From the NCBI GenBank assembly GCA_963825845.1, contig CAWGVL010000048.1, positions 62,001-126,000 of the forward strand: a stretch of DNA of 64,000 nt. Direction: 5' to 3'. Within the stretch, counting starts at the first letter, position 1; every line of letters begins with the position of its first letter. Positions 19,145 to 29,318 of this stretch are shown piece by piece. Source of the stretch: DASQDN01 sp963825845 (GTDB taxonomy: Bacteria > Acidobacteriota > Terriglobia > Bryobacterales > Bryobacteraceae). Under the pieces are notes generated by a model that saw nothing but the letters and a program-made list of their open reading frames with translations, was not told the origin of the DNA and searched no databases. A program made the translations under genes and the position numbers.

Positions 19145-20587
19145 ATGACGAATACGGATACGTTGACACGACGTCAGGTAATCTCGGGCGCCCTGGCGCT
19201 GTCCGGCGCGGCGCCTGCGATCGGACAGGCTCGCCATAAACGACCAAACATCCTCTTCGCAATCGCCGACGATCAATCGTATCTTCACACCGGCGCCGCG
19301 GGATACAAATCTGTTTCAACGCCGGCGTTCGATCGCTTAGCCCAAACAGGCGTGCGATTCACGCATTCGTTCTGCTCTTCCCCCTCTTGTACTCCTTCTC
19401 GGGGAGCTATTCTGACCGGACAGCATTTCTGGCGTCTTGAGGAAGGCGGGAATCTTTGGAGCAGCTTGCCACAAAAGTTCGCTTTGTATCCCGACATGCT
19501 GGAGTCGGCGGGTTACCACATCGGTTTGCAGGGCAAAGGCTGGGGACCCGGGAGCCTCGAGCCGGCGGGTCGCTCACGAAATCCAGCCGGGCCTAACTAC
19601 AAAAGCTTCGATGCGTTCCTTAGTCATCGTCCCAAAGATAAGCCGTTCTGTTTCTGGTTCGGAAGCACCGACCCTCATCGACCCTACGAGAAGGGTTCAG
19701 CATTGAAGGCAGGCTTCCGCCTGGAAGACGTCGAGGTCCCATCGTGGTTACCCGATGTGCCTGCCGTTCGCGAGGACATCGCCGATTACTTATTTGAGAT
19801 CCAGCGTTTTGACACCGATGTCCGCTCGATTCTCAATGCCATCGAAAAAGCAGGAGAACTCCAGAACACACTGGTCGTGATCACCAGCGACAACGGAATG
19901 CCTTTTCCACGCGCGAAGACGAACCTGTACGATTCGGGTACGCGCATGCCGCTCGCGATCAGTTGGCCGGCAGCGATAGCGGGTGGGCGAGTGGTGGATG
20001 ACTTCGTCAGTCATACTGATTTCGCTCCTACTTTTCTCCATGCCGCCGGGCTGCGCGTGCCCGAATCAATGACGGGAAGCAGCCTCCTTCCGATCCTTCA
20101 ATCTAGGAACAAAGGTCAAGTAGAGAAGGCGCGTGATCGCGTATTCACGGGCCGCGAGAGGCACACACAGATGCGAGCGGGCGGTGTCGGTTATCCGATC
20201 CGGGCGGTTCGCACACGAGATTTCTTATACCTACGTAACTATGAACCCGACCGCTGGCCTTCGGGTGATCCACCTGACTTCGGTGACATCGATAACGGAC
20301 CTTCGAAAGAGTTTGTAATTACGCACAAAGACTCAGCTGAGTACGCGAAGTTCTACAGACTCGCCTGCGCGAAACGTCCTGCGGAGGAGTTATATGACCT
20401 GAAACTGGATCCCGCGCAGCAGGTGAATATAGTAGCGGAAGCAAACTATGCGGCGCCCCGAGAGAAGCTCTCGAAAATGCTCCACGAACAAATGATGCGC
20501 ACCGGGGACCCACGCGCCACAGGCCAAGAGGTCATCTGGGATACGAGCCCGTATTACGGAAACGCTAATCCGCAGTCTCGCAAGTGA
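19145..20587 (+). CDS. Sulfatase (iduronate-2-sulfatase-like), Tat-type signal
   Basis: The 480-residue protein hydrolyses sulfate esters, probably of polysaccharides, in the periplasm. The ATG at 19145 is preceded by GAAGG and gives a twin-arginine-like leader (LTRRQVISGALALS). Metal ligands appear in NILFAIADDQ. Cys82 in C-T-P-S-R is the residue converted to formylglycine by the sulfatase-maturing system. ITSDNGMPFP supplies the second Asp-Asn metal pair. No sulfatase-maturing radical SAM enzyme or FGE gene is in the window, so maturation must come from elsewhere. It follows the P450 by 41 bases and is followed by a second sulfatase 13 bases later, forming a likely operon. Confidence 0.88.
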   Translation: MTNTDTLTRRQVISGALALSGAAPAIGQARHKRPNILFAIADDQSYLHTGAAGYKSVSTPAFDRLAQTGVRFTHSFCSSPSCTPSRGAILTGQHFWRLEEGGNLWSSLPQKFALYPDMLESAGYHIGLQGKGWGPGSLEPAGRSRNPAGPNYKSFDAFLSHRPKDKPFCFWFGSTDPHRPYEKGSALKAGFRLEDVEVPSWLPDVPAVREDIADYLFEIQRFDTDVRSILNAIEKAGELQNTLVVITSDNGMPFPRAKTNLYDSGTRMPLAISWPAAIAGGRVVDDFVSHTDFAPTFLHAAGLRVPESMTGSSLLPILQSRNKGQVEKARDRVFTGRERHTQMRAGGVGYPIRAVRTRDFLYLRNYEPDRWPSGDPPDFGDIDNGPSKEFVITHKDSAEYAKFYRLACAKRPAEELYDLKLDPAQQVNIVAEANYAAPREKLSKMLHEQMMRTGDPRATGQEVIWDTSPYYGNANPQSRK

Positions 20588-20600
20588 AGAAGGTGCGTTC

Positions 20601-22034
20601 ATGGAAACTCGATTAACCCGGCGGTCGTTCACAGGTTCGATGCTCGCGGCGGCGCCGGCATTGCTGCTTGGACAGAAGTCTTCGACCGAAAAGCATAACG
20701 TCCTTTTCATTGCGTCGGACGATCTGAATAACTCGTTGGGTTGTTACGGACATCCAATCGTTAAATCGCCCAACCTCGACAGGCTTGCAACCCGGGGTGT
20801 ACGTTTTGACCGCGCCTACTGTCAGTTTCCGCTGTGCGGGCCCAGCCGCACATCGATTCTTAGCGGAATGCGCCCGGATACCACGAAGATCTGGAAGAAC
20901 GAGATGGCGGTGCGGGATACAATGCCGGACGCGATCACATTGCCCCAGTTGTTTCGGCAGAGTGGCTACACTTCCGCGCGCTTCGGCAAGATGTACCACA
21001 TGAATGTTCCGGCGTCCGTCGGCAAGTCGCTGTGGGATGATCCACCATCGTGGGATGTTGCCGTCAGCCCTGCCGGTCTGGAAAACACCACACCGGGCAC
21101 GGGCAGGAATATCACGCCATCGCACAGCGCAGGCAACGCCATGCACTGGATCTCCTTCAGCGGAAGTGATGTCGAGCAAGCTGATGCCAAAGCGGCCGAG
21201 GACGCCATCGCCTACATGGATCGCAACCGCACGAAGCCTTGGTTCATCGGACTAGGTTTCCTCCGGCCGCATGTTCCACATGTGGCGCCGTCCCGCTTTT
21301 TCGACTTGTATCCACTCAGTCGGATGTCACCGGTTCGCAACCCGGTCAATGATCGTGACGATATCCCCGCAGCAAGTGAGAAAACCATCACCGGTCGAGG
21401 CAACGACATGGGTATGAACGACGCCGATAAACGCGAAGCGCTGCGCGGCTACTATGCGTCGGTGTCGTACATGGATTCTCTTGTCGGCCGGGTACTCGAT
21501 CATCTGGAAAAGGCAAATCAGACAAGCCGCACGATAATCGTCTTCTGGGGTGACCATGGCTGGCATCTGGGAGAGCATTACCGGTGGCAGAAGCGGAGCT
21601 TGTTCGAAGAATCCGTCCGGGTGCCTCTCATCGTCTCGGCTCCGAATCGCAACGGCAATGGCCGATCATCGCGCAGTCTGGTAGAACTGATCGATCTCTA
21701 CCCCACCATCTCCGATCTGTGCAAGACCACGCCGCCTCCGAACATCGAAGGTCAGAGCTTTGTGCCCCTGCTGGATGATCCCGGTCGCAGATGGAAATCC
21801 GCAGCATTCACTCAGGTAGCAGGACCTGAGGATATCGTTGGTCGTGCGATTCGTACGGAACGTTATCGTTACATCCGTTGGACTGGGCCAGAAGCAGCCG
21901 AGGAGTTATACGACTGTGAGAAGGACCCTCGGGAATTTACGAACCTCGCAAAAGAGCCCTCCTCGAACGCCACACTCCTCAAGATGCGCACCCTTCTAGA
22001 TAACGGTTGGCGAGCCGCTAAGGCCCGAACTTAA
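20601..22034 (+). CDS. Second sulfatase (iduronate-2-sulfatase-like)
   Basis: This 477-residue paralogue of the preceding sulfatase also begins with a twin-arginine-like leader (LTRRSFTGSMLAAAP). The metal-binding opening is VLFIASDDLNNSLGCYGHP. Cys79 in C-G-P-S-R is the formylglycine precursor. The typical iduronate-2-sulfatase blocks follow: KPWFIGLGFLRPHVPH, FWGDHGWHLGEHYRWQKRS, and LVELIDLYPTISDLC. The two sulfatases differ enough to suggest different substrates in the same sulfated glycan. The start has an AGAAGG ribosome-binding site. The gene ends 11 bases before the convergent aldo/keto reductase. Confidence 0.9.
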   Translation: METRLTRRSFTGSMLAAAPALLLGQKSSTEKHNVLFIASDDLNNSLGCYGHPIVKSPNLDRLATRGVRFDRAYCQFPLCGPSRTSILSGMRPDTTKIWKNEMAVRDTMPDAITLPQLFRQSGYTSARFGKMYHMNVPASVGKSLWDDPPSWDVAVSPAGLENTTPGTGRNITPSHSAGNAMHWISFSGSDVEQADAKAAEDAIAYMDRNRTKPWFIGLGFLRPHVPHVAPSRFFDLYPLSRMSPVRNPVNDRDDIPAASEKTITGRGNDMGMNDADKREALRGYYASVSYMDSLVGRVLDHLEKANQTSRTIIVFWGDHGWHLGEHYRWQKRSLFEESVRVPLIVSAPNRNGNGRSSRSLVELIDLYPTISDLCKTTPPPNIEGQSFVPLLDDPGRRWKSAAFTQVAGPEDIVGRAIRTERYRYIRWTGPEAAEELYDCEKDPREFTNLAKEPSSNATLLKMRTLLDNGWRAAKART

Positions 22035-22045
22035 CATCCTCCTTG

Positions 22046-23074
22046 TCAGATCGGGAGCGGGTTCCTCTCTCCAGCTGCCTGTTGCTGGTGCCAGTATGGA
22101 TACGCCATCTGAACGTCACTGGCGCGGTCCAGCTTCGATATCTGCTCGGGCGCGAGTTTCCACCCGGCGGCGCCTAGATTTTGCCGTAGTTGCTCTTCAT
22201 TGCGAGCGCCTATGATCACTGAGCATACGGTGGGTCTCTGAATCAGCCAGTTAAGAGCAATCTGAGGAACCGTTTTTCCTGTTTCGGCCGCGATCTCATC
22301 GAGCGCATCCACAACCTTGAATACGTGCTCGTCCGCTACGGGCGGACCCGATTTAGCTGTCACTGGTAACCGGCTTACTTCGGGAGGCGGCTGACCTCGA
22401 CGGATCTTTCCCGTCAGCCTCCCCCATCCGAGTGGACTCCACACTATCGTACCGATGCGCTGATCTATGGCCAGCGGCATCAGTTCCCATTCGTAGTCAC
22501 GTCCAATCAGAGAATAATACGCCTGATGTGAGACGTAGCGGGACCAGCCATATCGCTCAGAGATCGACAACGACTTCATCAAATGCCAACCAGAAAAATT
22601 CGAGCAGCCGATATATCGCACTTTCCCACTGCGTACCAACGTATCCAGCGCATTCAATGTCTCCTCAACCGGAGAGAGCGCATCGAACCCGTGCATCTGA
22701 TACAAATCGATGTAATCCGTTTGCAGACGCCGCAAGCTCTCCTCGCACGCGCGGATGATGTTATGTCTTGAATTCCCGATGTCGTTCACGCCCGGCCCCG
22801 TGCGGAAGGATGCCTTGGTAGCGATCAGAATCTCATTCCGGCGCCCATGAACTGCTTGTCCAAGGATCTCTTCTGCCATCCCGCGTGAGTAAGTATTCGC
22901 CGTATCGAAGAGATTCACGCCGGCTTCGAGACAGATATCTACCAGTCGCGTCGCCTCAGCAACATCCGTGCTGCCCCATGCTTTGAAGAATTCACTTCCG
23001 CCGCCGAACGTACCGGTGCCGAAACTGAGGACCGGGACCTTCAATCCTGCATATCCTAGCTGTTTGTAGTCCAT
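22046..23074 (-). CDS. Aldo/keto reductase
   Basis: The 342-residue NAD(P)H-dependent TIM-barrel oxidoreductase has the family catalytic residues in their usual context. Asp and Tyr lie in NLFDTANTYSRG, Lys in ILIATKASF, and His in DLYQMHGFD. The family signature IGCSNFSGWHLMKSL and the C-terminal cofactor-binding SVIIGARNEEQLRQNL are present. The best resemblance in style is to the YghZ/voltage-gated-channel-beta-like group (AKR14 and neighbours) acting on aldehydes and 1-deoxysugars. It has no signal peptide and is cytoplasmic. The substrate is unknown. Confidence 0.88.
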   Translation of the reverse strand: MDYKQLGYAGLKVPVLSFGTGTFGGGSEFFKAWGSTDVAEATRLVDICLEAGVNLFDTANTYSRGMAEEILGQAVHGRRNEILIATKASFRTGPGVNDIGNSRHNIIRACEESLRRLQTDYIDLYQMHGFDALSPVEETLNALDTLVRSGKVRYIGCSNFSGWHLMKSLSISERYGWSRYVSHQAYYSLIGRDYEWELMPLAIDQRIGTIVWSPLGWGRLTGKIRRGQPPPEVSRLPVTAKSGPPVADEHVFKVVDALDEIAAETGKTVPQIALNWLIQRPTVCSVIIGARNEEQLRQNLGAAGWKLAPEQISKLDRASDVQMAYPYWHQQQAAGERNPLPI

Positions 23075-23277
23075 TTAGATCCAATGTACTTCCTTGCTCT
23101 GTCCAACCAACTGAACGGCCGCAATGACTGAAGGAACAAACGGCGTTGATGTTGTTTCAATCCAAAGGGCCCCGCTTGTTAAACAAATGAGTTTGGATCT
23201 GCTGACCTGCTCCGAAAAAAGTTAGCCAGTCATAATTTGGAAAGCTCCTCAGATGAAGACGAAGAGGAGCTTTCGAG

Positions 23278-23573
23278 ATGAAGAGGACACGATCCAACGA
23301 AGAGCAGATGATTGGGGCCGTGAAGCAGCTGGAGGCTGGGCGAGCGGCAGCTGAGATCGCCCTTGGGGCGTATCGGAGCAGACGTTGTATAACTGGCGAG
23401 CGAAGTACAGCGGGTTGGAAGTGAACGAGGCCAAACGGCTGAGGGAACTTGAAGACGAGAACCGGCGGCTGAAGACGATGGCCGCAGATCTGAGTCTGGA
23501 CAAGGAAGCACTCAAGGCGGTCCGCGAAAAACGGGTGGAGCTTGTGAGCGTCGGCGGGAGGTGGCGTTCGTAA
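23278..23573 (+). pseudogene. IS3 transposase OrfA, frameshifted
   Basis: The start at 23278 reads MKRTRSNEEQMIGAVKQLEAGRAAAEIA, the helix-turn-helix of IS3 OrfA. It then shifts frame near 23360 and resumes as QTLYNWRAKYSGLEVNEAKRLRELEDENRRLK, the conserved YNWR segment and the leucine-zipper. It ends overlapping OrfB, as is normal where the two are joined by programmed -1 frameshifting. The break near 23360 lies within the helix-turn-helix and is not the programmed site. Confidence 0.75.
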
Positions 23574-24337
23574 TAACCGAGTATCGGTACAGCGAGCGCC
23601 AGGCTTGCAAGCTGCTGGACCTGGACCGCGCAAGCTACCGGTATGCAGCCGGACCGGACCGCAACATGGAACTGAAGCAGCGACTGGTTGCGCTGGCGCG
23701 ACCAAAACCGCGCGTCGGGTACCGACGCCTCTGGTATGAACTGACGAAAAGCCGGCCGGAACTGAGCATGAGCCGTGTATACCGACTATACCGGAACGAG
23801 CGTCTGTCGGTTCGGCGGATCGCACGCAAGAAGCTGCGGACGGGCGCTGTGGTGAACGCATTGCTGACAAGGCCGAACCAGGAATGGGCTCTCGATTTCA
23901 TGTCGGTGCGCTGGCGAGGGCCGCAGCATTCGTCTGCTGGCCATGGTAGATGGCTTCACGCGCGAATGCCCGGCGATTGAAGTGACGCCGAGTCTGTCGG
24001 GTCAGCCGGTCACGCGAGTGCTCGAGCGGGTGATCGCACATCCCGGAGCGCCGGCCAGCCTGCGGTGCTACAACGGGCCTGAGTTCACTAGCAGGCACTT
24101 TCTGCAATGGTGCGAAGCGCGACACATCAAAGTGGTCCATATCCAGCCAGGAAAACCAACGGGTACGTAGAAAGCTTCAACGATCGGGTACGTGATGAGT
24201 GCCTGAACGTGAACTGGTTATCACGCCCGAAGATGCAAAGGGAAAGATCGAGAGATGGCACACGAATACACCACCGAGAGACCGCACAGCACTCTGGCCT
24301 ATCGCACGCCGAACGAACATGCTGCAGTGTGCTCTGA
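23561..24337 (+). pseudogene. IS3 transposase OrfB (DDE integrase), frameshifted and mutated
   Basis: The catalytic domain is spread over three frames. The pieces are ITEYRYSERQACKLLDLDR with RPNQEWALDFMSV (first Asp), then LLAMVDGFTRECPAIEV with CYNGPEFTS, then YVESFNDRVRDECLN (Glu), and lastly EYTTERPHSTLAYRTPNEHA. The second catalytic Asp of the usual D-N-G-P-E-F block is Tyr here, so the enzyme would be dead even with frames repaired. Frame changes fall near 23920, 24160 and 24235. Confidence 0.78.
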
Positions 24338-24604
24338 GCTCACCGGCGGATGGCTAAACAGCGTATTACGAGTAACAGCTTTCCAAATTAGATCTGGTAG
24401 AGAAAATTGGAGCAGCGCACTACTTCACCGTGACAATCCCGCAGCTGAGCCCTTCGTCAACGAAATCGGAGTGGCTCACCCATCAACGGCAAGGCATTTG
24501 GCACACGCATCTTGGCCGCCCTATTTGAATGAGCCCGCCGATCGGCTTGCGAGCAGGCGTGGATGCTAACGGACTGACCCCAGCCGACTCCAACCTCAAT
24601 TGCG

Positions 24605-25126
24605 TTAGGGGCGCTTGCGACCCTCACTAGACGGCGGCACAACTCCCTTCAGCCGGAGGTGAACTGCCATTTGCGCGTACTCATGCTCCAAATGGATTGC
24701 ATTGCCATAGAGCACGCCGAGGCGAGTACGTTTGCCGCCGCGAGCTTCGATCATCTCTGTCGCCTTGGCGTCGGTTAAGGATGAGTACGCCTTATCGCAT
24801 TCGGCGAGTCCTTCTTTTAATGCAGCGACCAGATCGGCCTTGCTGGTCTTGGAAGCGGCGCCAATCTGCCGGCGCTCGCCGCTGAATCCGGAACATACAC
24901 CCATGGCCGAGTCGGCCGTGTGTGCCACAAGATCCTTGAAGCTCTGGCTTTCGGGAGCTGGTTTGAATCCGTAGTTCTCTTCGGGCATTTTTTCAGCGGC
25001 TGCCAGCAGATTATTCTTCGTCCGCGTCCAGGACTGCTGCAATTCGGTGCTAAGCGGGTTTTCCTGTGCTGTGAGAAGGCTGACGCCGGCAAGTATCAAG
25101 AGAGGTAGTGCAAACGAACCTTTCAT
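24605..25126 (-). CDS. Secreted DinB-family protein
   Basis: The 173-residue product, starting at the second in-frame ATG (25126), has a clear signal peptide (MKGSFALPLLILAGVSLLTAQ). A DinB-like four-helix bundle follows: TELQQSWTRTKNNLLAAAEKMPEENYGFKPAPESQSFKDLVAHTADSA and later NAIHLEHEYAQMAVHLRLKG. The three His of the metal site are seen as VAHTAD, HLEHEY and VHLRLK. Secreted DinB proteins are multiplied in Acidobacteria. Proposed roles are metal-dependent thiol or damage-response hydrolases or transferases; the true activity is unknown. The upstream ATG at 25150 would mask the signal peptide. Confidence 0.78.
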   Translation of the reverse strand: MKGSFALPLLILAGVSLLTAQENPLSTELQQSWTRTKNNLLAAAEKMPEENYGFKPAPESQSFKDLVAHTADSAMGVCSGFSGERRQIGAASKTSKADLVAALKEGLAECDKAYSSLTDAKATEMIEARGGKRTRLGVLYGNAIHLEHEYAQMAVHLRLKGVVPPSSEGRKRP

Positions 25127-25244
25127 TGTGCGGGATCTCCTTTTAACCAAACTCCACAGAGCTCACATTCTTTCACCTGCTGCTCTGCTCTGGGATGTCG
25201 GCCAGTCTAACAGGAGTGCGATGCTCATGCGAATCCCCTCCTAC

Positions 25245-28200
25245 TCAAAACTCGAATCGCGCCTGTAGCTCGACAACACGACCCGCAAGACCGCGGTCCG
25301 CACGTCCAAAGAACGTGTTGTTTTCAACAAACGTGCTCTGGCTGAGGAATCCGAACGGTGCAAGATTGAGTTCGTTGAATGCATTGTAAAGATTGATGCG
25401 CAGATCGAGCGCCGATATCTCGCTCCAAAGTCGTGTCCGCTTCGCCACACTCAAATCCGTACTGAAGTACCGCGGACCTCGGAACGAGTTGCGTCCGATT
25501 CCCGGCGGGCCCGGATGCGTGATGTCGAAGTATTGTCGTCCCCCGCCCGGAAAGTTGCCGCCAGGACGTACGAATGCGTCGTCCGAATAGTCTTCCAGCG
25601 CTCCACCGAAGTACCCGACTGGACGTGTCGGCGCGAGCGTTGGTCCACCCGGCGTTGTGACAGCCTGCCCGGTCTTCGGTGTCCAAGGGAAACCGGACCG
25701 CGCTGTCAGGATCCCGCTTATCTGAAATCCCCCGAGCAGCCGTCCGAGGAAACCTTCCTGGCTACGCCGGAACGGCAGCTCCCATAGTCCCGACGCAACA
25801 AAAAAGTGCGTGGCGTCGAAGTCGGACGGGCCACGTTCGGTGCGAAGATCCTGAGGGAACGTCTGGTTCGTTTCAGCTCCCGGACCTTCGTACGATAGCG
25901 TATCGATGCTCTTGCTGAACCGGTAACCGACGTTGATCTGCAGGCCTTGCGCAAACCGGCGTGTCAATCGGGCATTGAGCGCGTGAAAGTTCGAGTTCAC
26001 GTCCGGCTGTGGGAATAAGACCTGAAAGAAGCGCGGGTTAGCAGGATAGAGAAAGTTTTGATTAACGATACGAATCAGTTTGTGCCCGCTGCTCCCCTGA
26101 TAGCCCAGCGTCGCCACCAAACTGGAAGTCAGGCTGTATTGCAAGTCCGTCGACCACACATAGACATAGCCGTTCGGCATGTCGCGGGGCGCGCCCCAGA
26201 TTTCGACCGGATCGCGCGGGGTTCCCGTCGCTGGATCTATCCCGACCGCTAGCGATGGGTTCGGAGGGTAGCTAAACGGATCGCGGCCCGAACCGAGCGC
26301 ATACAGAATGCGGCCTCCTGCGTACGGAGTGTCAGCGGAGCCGCAGCAGATCGAGTACCGCGCAAAGTTCGGTGGATTCCCTCTGGTATTGCTGAACAAC
26401 ACATTCGGAATGCGGTTGTAGTAGATTCCAAACCCTCCGCGAATAACCAGCCGATTCAAAGCTGCCGGCGTCCATGCAATCCCAATGCGCGGCGCAAAGT
26501 TATTGCGGTCCGGCTCATATAAGCGCGCCTGCTGAACCACGCGAGCATCCTGCAGCAAGTTCGACCCGAACAACAGGTTGCTGATTTGGCCGCGCTTGTC
26601 TGTCATTGGCGAGAAGTACTCGTATCGTACGCCCAGGTTGAGCGTTAGACCCGGTCGTAGTTTCCAGTCGTCCTGGATGAACCCGGCGTATAAGCCGGTG
26701 CGAAAGTACCGTTGAGCGTCCGCGGGTGCGCCTGTAATCGGATCAACATTGACGCCCTCGAATTTCGCAGCATCATTCGCGAAATTGAACAGCCCGTCAA
26801 AAGTGTAGATCGGTCGTGCGCCTCCTACCAGATTGTTGTTGTCCTGCTCGCGGCGGACCTCTACTCCAAACTTCATTGCATGATTGCCCGCAACCCAGTT
26901 GACGATGTCGCGGAACTCGTACGTATTCTGCGCAAAAATCGCCGGCGTGGATTCGGAGCGTTCTGCTCCGAAACGAATACGATCAAAAGGTAATGATTCG
27001 ATCTCAATCAGTGGAATGCCGAAGTTGGTGAGGGGTGAAGACTCCACGCCATTGAACGCAAACCTCGTGAAATTGAATCGCGCCTGATTCAACAGCGACG
27101 GACTGATCGTCCACGTGTGCGTTAGGGTCGTCGCAAGATTCAAGGGTTTCGTTGTCAGGTCAGCGAGAGGTCGGCTACGCCCGCCTGCATAGCTTCCCGT
27201 CTCGCTCCGGTTCGTGACAAAAGTACTGATCGCGAGCGAATGCTGGCGCAGGTTCCAATCGCCACGGACATTGTACTGATGCCCGCGCAAACGATTCGGC
27301 AACGCAAGTTGGACAAACTGAATGTCCGGTACGCCGTCCAGACCACCACCGGGAATACCGGTATATCCACCCGCCCGCCCGGACAGGGAACCGATATCGA
27401 GACCGCCTGGTACCTGCTGACACGATCCAGACGCAAAACCCGTCGGGCACGGAACCGTAAGTCCGGCAGCGATCCGCGGTTGGATACCCGATTCCCCGAG
27501 AACCTTTGCAGCGATGCTGCCCGATCTTGCGGCGATCACGGACTGACGGAATTCGTCCGTCTCGACGAAGTTCGTGTCAAAGCTCGTGCTCTGGTTGCGC
27601 AGCCCTTCATAAGAAGCGAAGAAGAACAGTTTCTCGCGAATAATCGGTCCGCCCACGCTTCCTGCGAATTGCCGGAAGTGATTATTGACACGAACTGGCG
27701 GGGCTTCGACGCCGCCGTAGCGATTGTACGCATTCAAACCCGGTTCATTCAGCTTGAGCAAGGCGCTGCCATGAAATTCATTCGTACCGTTTCGCGAGAT
27801 GATCTCAATCTGCGCGCCGGAATTTCTTCCGTATTCCGCCGAATATGCGTTAGCCGTTACACGCATCTCCTTGACGGATTCCTGGTTGGGAGTCACCACG
27901 GCGGCTCCACCCCAATTCAAGCTGTTCACGCTTACGCCATCGAGTTGGTAGTTGTTGGAAGAGACTCGCTGGCCGTTCGCCGACACAGGAACCTGCACCT
28001 CGGTCTGAAAGATCGATGTGTTGGATCCGCCGGGACCCGTTGTGTTCGGTAGCCCGACCGCATTGCCGACACCGGATCGCGCTCCGTCACCCAGTACGCC
28101 AGGCGCGAGCCGGATGAGTTCGTACGGGTTACGGTTAAGCTGCGGCAGGGCTCGAATCTCCTCGGATGAGAAAGCCTCGGAGATATTCGCGTTCTCCGTC

Positions 28201-28577
28201 TGAAGGGCGGGACCGGATGCGGTCACGGTGATGCTTTGGGTGATCTCGCCGGTCTCCAACTGCAAATTCAAGCCGCGCACTTGCTCTGCTTCGACTCGGA
28301 TGCTCTCGAGTGTCAGTTTTCTGAACCCGACCTTCTCGGCCGTTGCGGTGTAAAGTCCCGGGGCGAGGCCGTTGAATACATAAAAACCGTCATCGTTTGA
28401 ATGGGACTGTTGTTGTCTGCCTGTTTCCGAGTTGATTAGTGTCACCGTCGCGTTCGGAACTACGGCTCCGGACGGATCAAGAACGTTGCCTTGTACCGAT
28501 GCGCGGAACTGAGCTTGACTGGCTGCGGGAACGAACAGAACCAAAGAGAGGGCAAGGAGTAGTCGGTACAGCATCAT
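25245..28577 (-). CDS. Intact Oar-like TonB-dependent receptor
   Basis: This is the only one of the three receptors in the window with an uninterrupted frame. The start is taken at 28577 (MMLYRLLLALSLVLF...ASQAQ signal peptide), not at the first ATG 51 bases upstream. A carboxypeptidase-regulatory-like domain (ASVQGNVLDPSGAVVPNATV) precedes the plug (LPQLNRNPYELIRLAPGV, NYQLDGVSVNSLNWGG, VTANAYSAEYGRNSGAQIEI). The barrel contains FFFASYEG, QDDWKLRPGLTLNLGVRYEYFSP and NRLVIRGGFGIYYNRIP, and ends ELQARFEF. The mature size of about 1,090 residues is normal. The ligand is unknown; large oligomers or peptides are typical guesses for the class. Confidence 0.88.
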   Translation of the reverse strand: MMLYRLLLALSLVLFVPAASQAQFRASVQGNVLDPSGAVVPNATVTLINSETGRQQQSHSNDDGFYVFNGLAPGLYTATAEKVGFRKLTLESIRVEAEQVRGLNLQLETGEITQSITVTASGPALQTENANISEAFSSEEIRALPQLNRNPYELIRLAPGVLGDGARSGVGNAVGLPNTTGPGGSNTSIFQTEVQVPVSANGQRVSSNNYQLDGVSVNSLNWGGAAVVTPNQESVKEMRVTANAYSAEYGRNSGAQIEIISRNGTNEFHGSALLKLNEPGLNAYNRYGGVEAPPVRVNNHFRQFAGSVGGPIIREKLFFFASYEGLRNQSTSFDTNFVETDEFRQSVIAARSGSIAAKVLGESGIQPRIAAGLTVPCPTGFASGSCQQVPGGLDIGSLSGRAGGYTGIPGGGLDGVPDIQFVQLALPNRLRGHQYNVRGDWNLRQHSLAISTFVTNRSETGSYAGGRSRPLADLTTKPLNLATTLTHTWTISPSLLNQARFNFTRFAFNGVESSPLTNFGIPLIEIESLPFDRIRFGAERSESTPAIFAQNTYEFRDIVNWVAGNHAMKFGVEVRREQDNNNLVGGARPIYTFDGLFNFANDAAKFEGVNVDPITGAPADAQRYFRTGLYAGFIQDDWKLRPGLTLNLGVRYEYFSPMTDKRGQISNLLFGSNLLQDARVVQQARLYEPDRNNFAPRIGIAWTPAALNRLVIRGGFGIYYNRIPNVLFSNTRGNPPNFARYSICCGSADTPYAGGRILYALGSGRDPFSYPPNPSLAVGIDPATGTPRDPVEIWGAPRDMPNGYVYVWSTDLQYSLTSSLVATLGYQGSSGHKLIRIVNQNFLYPANPRFFQVLFPQPDVNSNFHALNARLTRRFAQGLQINVGYRFSKSIDTLSYEGPGAETNQTFPQDLRTERGPSDFDATHFFVASGLWELPFRRSQEGFLGRLLGGFQISGILTARSGFPWTPKTGQAVTTPGGPTLAPTRPVGYFGGALEDYSDDAFVRPGGNFPGGGRQYFDITHPGPPGIGRNSFRGPRYFSTDLSVAKRTRLWSEISALDLRINLYNAFNELNLAPFGFLSQSTFVENNTFFGRADRGLAGRVVELQARFEF

Positions 28578-28628
28578 GGGGGTACCCTGTTTTGGGAGTA
28601 GACGCGTAGTTACGCGCACACCCTGCAA

Positions 28629-29318
28629 ACCGTGAATCGCAACCGCGCCTTCACGGAGTAGAATTGACCCTTGCTTCCGGAGCAGCGAAGGACACGGATC
28701 GGTTACCTCTTGAGACGCAACTCAGCCGATGCTGTTTCTAATCGGCTCCATTCCCTGGACTTGACGTAGGAAATCAGAGGCACAATCCGTATCGATGGAT
28801 AAATATGGCTGACCGATGCGGCTCGTTGTAATTTGATTCGTGCTACTTCAGGTAATGGTCATCGCGCAACCTAAGCCTTCGTTGAATAATTTCCGCATGT
28901 CTCGAGGGTCGATCTTCGGGAGCCAAGGAGGGGCGTTTGAATAAAGAGGGGTTTTTCAGCCGCCAAGGGTGGCAGCATCAGCGTGATGTTTCGAATGACC
29001 ACCCAGGATAAACGATGATCGTCCAACTTGGAACCATCACCGAAGATCAACACGGCATTGTGCTGCGAACGCGAAGTTTCGGACCGCTGTTGCAACGGTA
29101 TGGAGAGAATCCTTTCGACTTGAGATTGCTTGCGCTCAGAGGACAAACGGCGGAGTTCATAAACGCGAAGAACACGACACCTAAGAGAGCCTTGTTCATC
29201 TGTGACGCGCCGGACGTAGTGCGAGTTCGGTCGGAGATCATCCACGATGAGGGCAAAGAAGAATTCATGAGCTGTCAATGAATGGCGTTAGAGAACCGAA
29301 AGCGCTACGTCGACCATC
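28629..29318. other. Intergenic region with unassigned small frames
   Basis: About 690 bases separate the receptor from the amine-oxidase remnant. A plus-strand frame of 88 residues (29015-29281) and a minus-strand frame of 135 residues (28871-29278) overlap each other. Neither shows a domain I recognise, and which, if either, is real cannot be decided. The receptor promoter should lie near 28640-28750. Confidence 0.35.

Larger units (their letters stand above)
23203..24419 (+). mobile_element. Decayed IS3-family insertion sequence
   Basis: A 1,217-bp element is bounded by imperfect inverted repeats starting TGACCTGCTCC (left) and TGCGCTGCTCC (right, complement). They share an identical inner block TAATTTGGAAAGCT at 23233-23246 and, inverted, at 24377-24390. 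It carries an orfA/orfB pair of the IS3 type. No matching 3-5-bp target duplication was seen next to the ends, which fits an old insertion or a rearranged flank. Both transposase frames are broken, so it cannot move by itself. Confidence 0.8.

Noticed and set aside
23157..23870. A 237-codon minus-strand frame over the IS element
   Set aside because: It runs antisense through both transposase frames and has no protein-like features.
27240..28052. A 270-codon plus-strand open frame
   Set aside because: It is antisense to the intact Oar receptor and lacks any recognisable fold.
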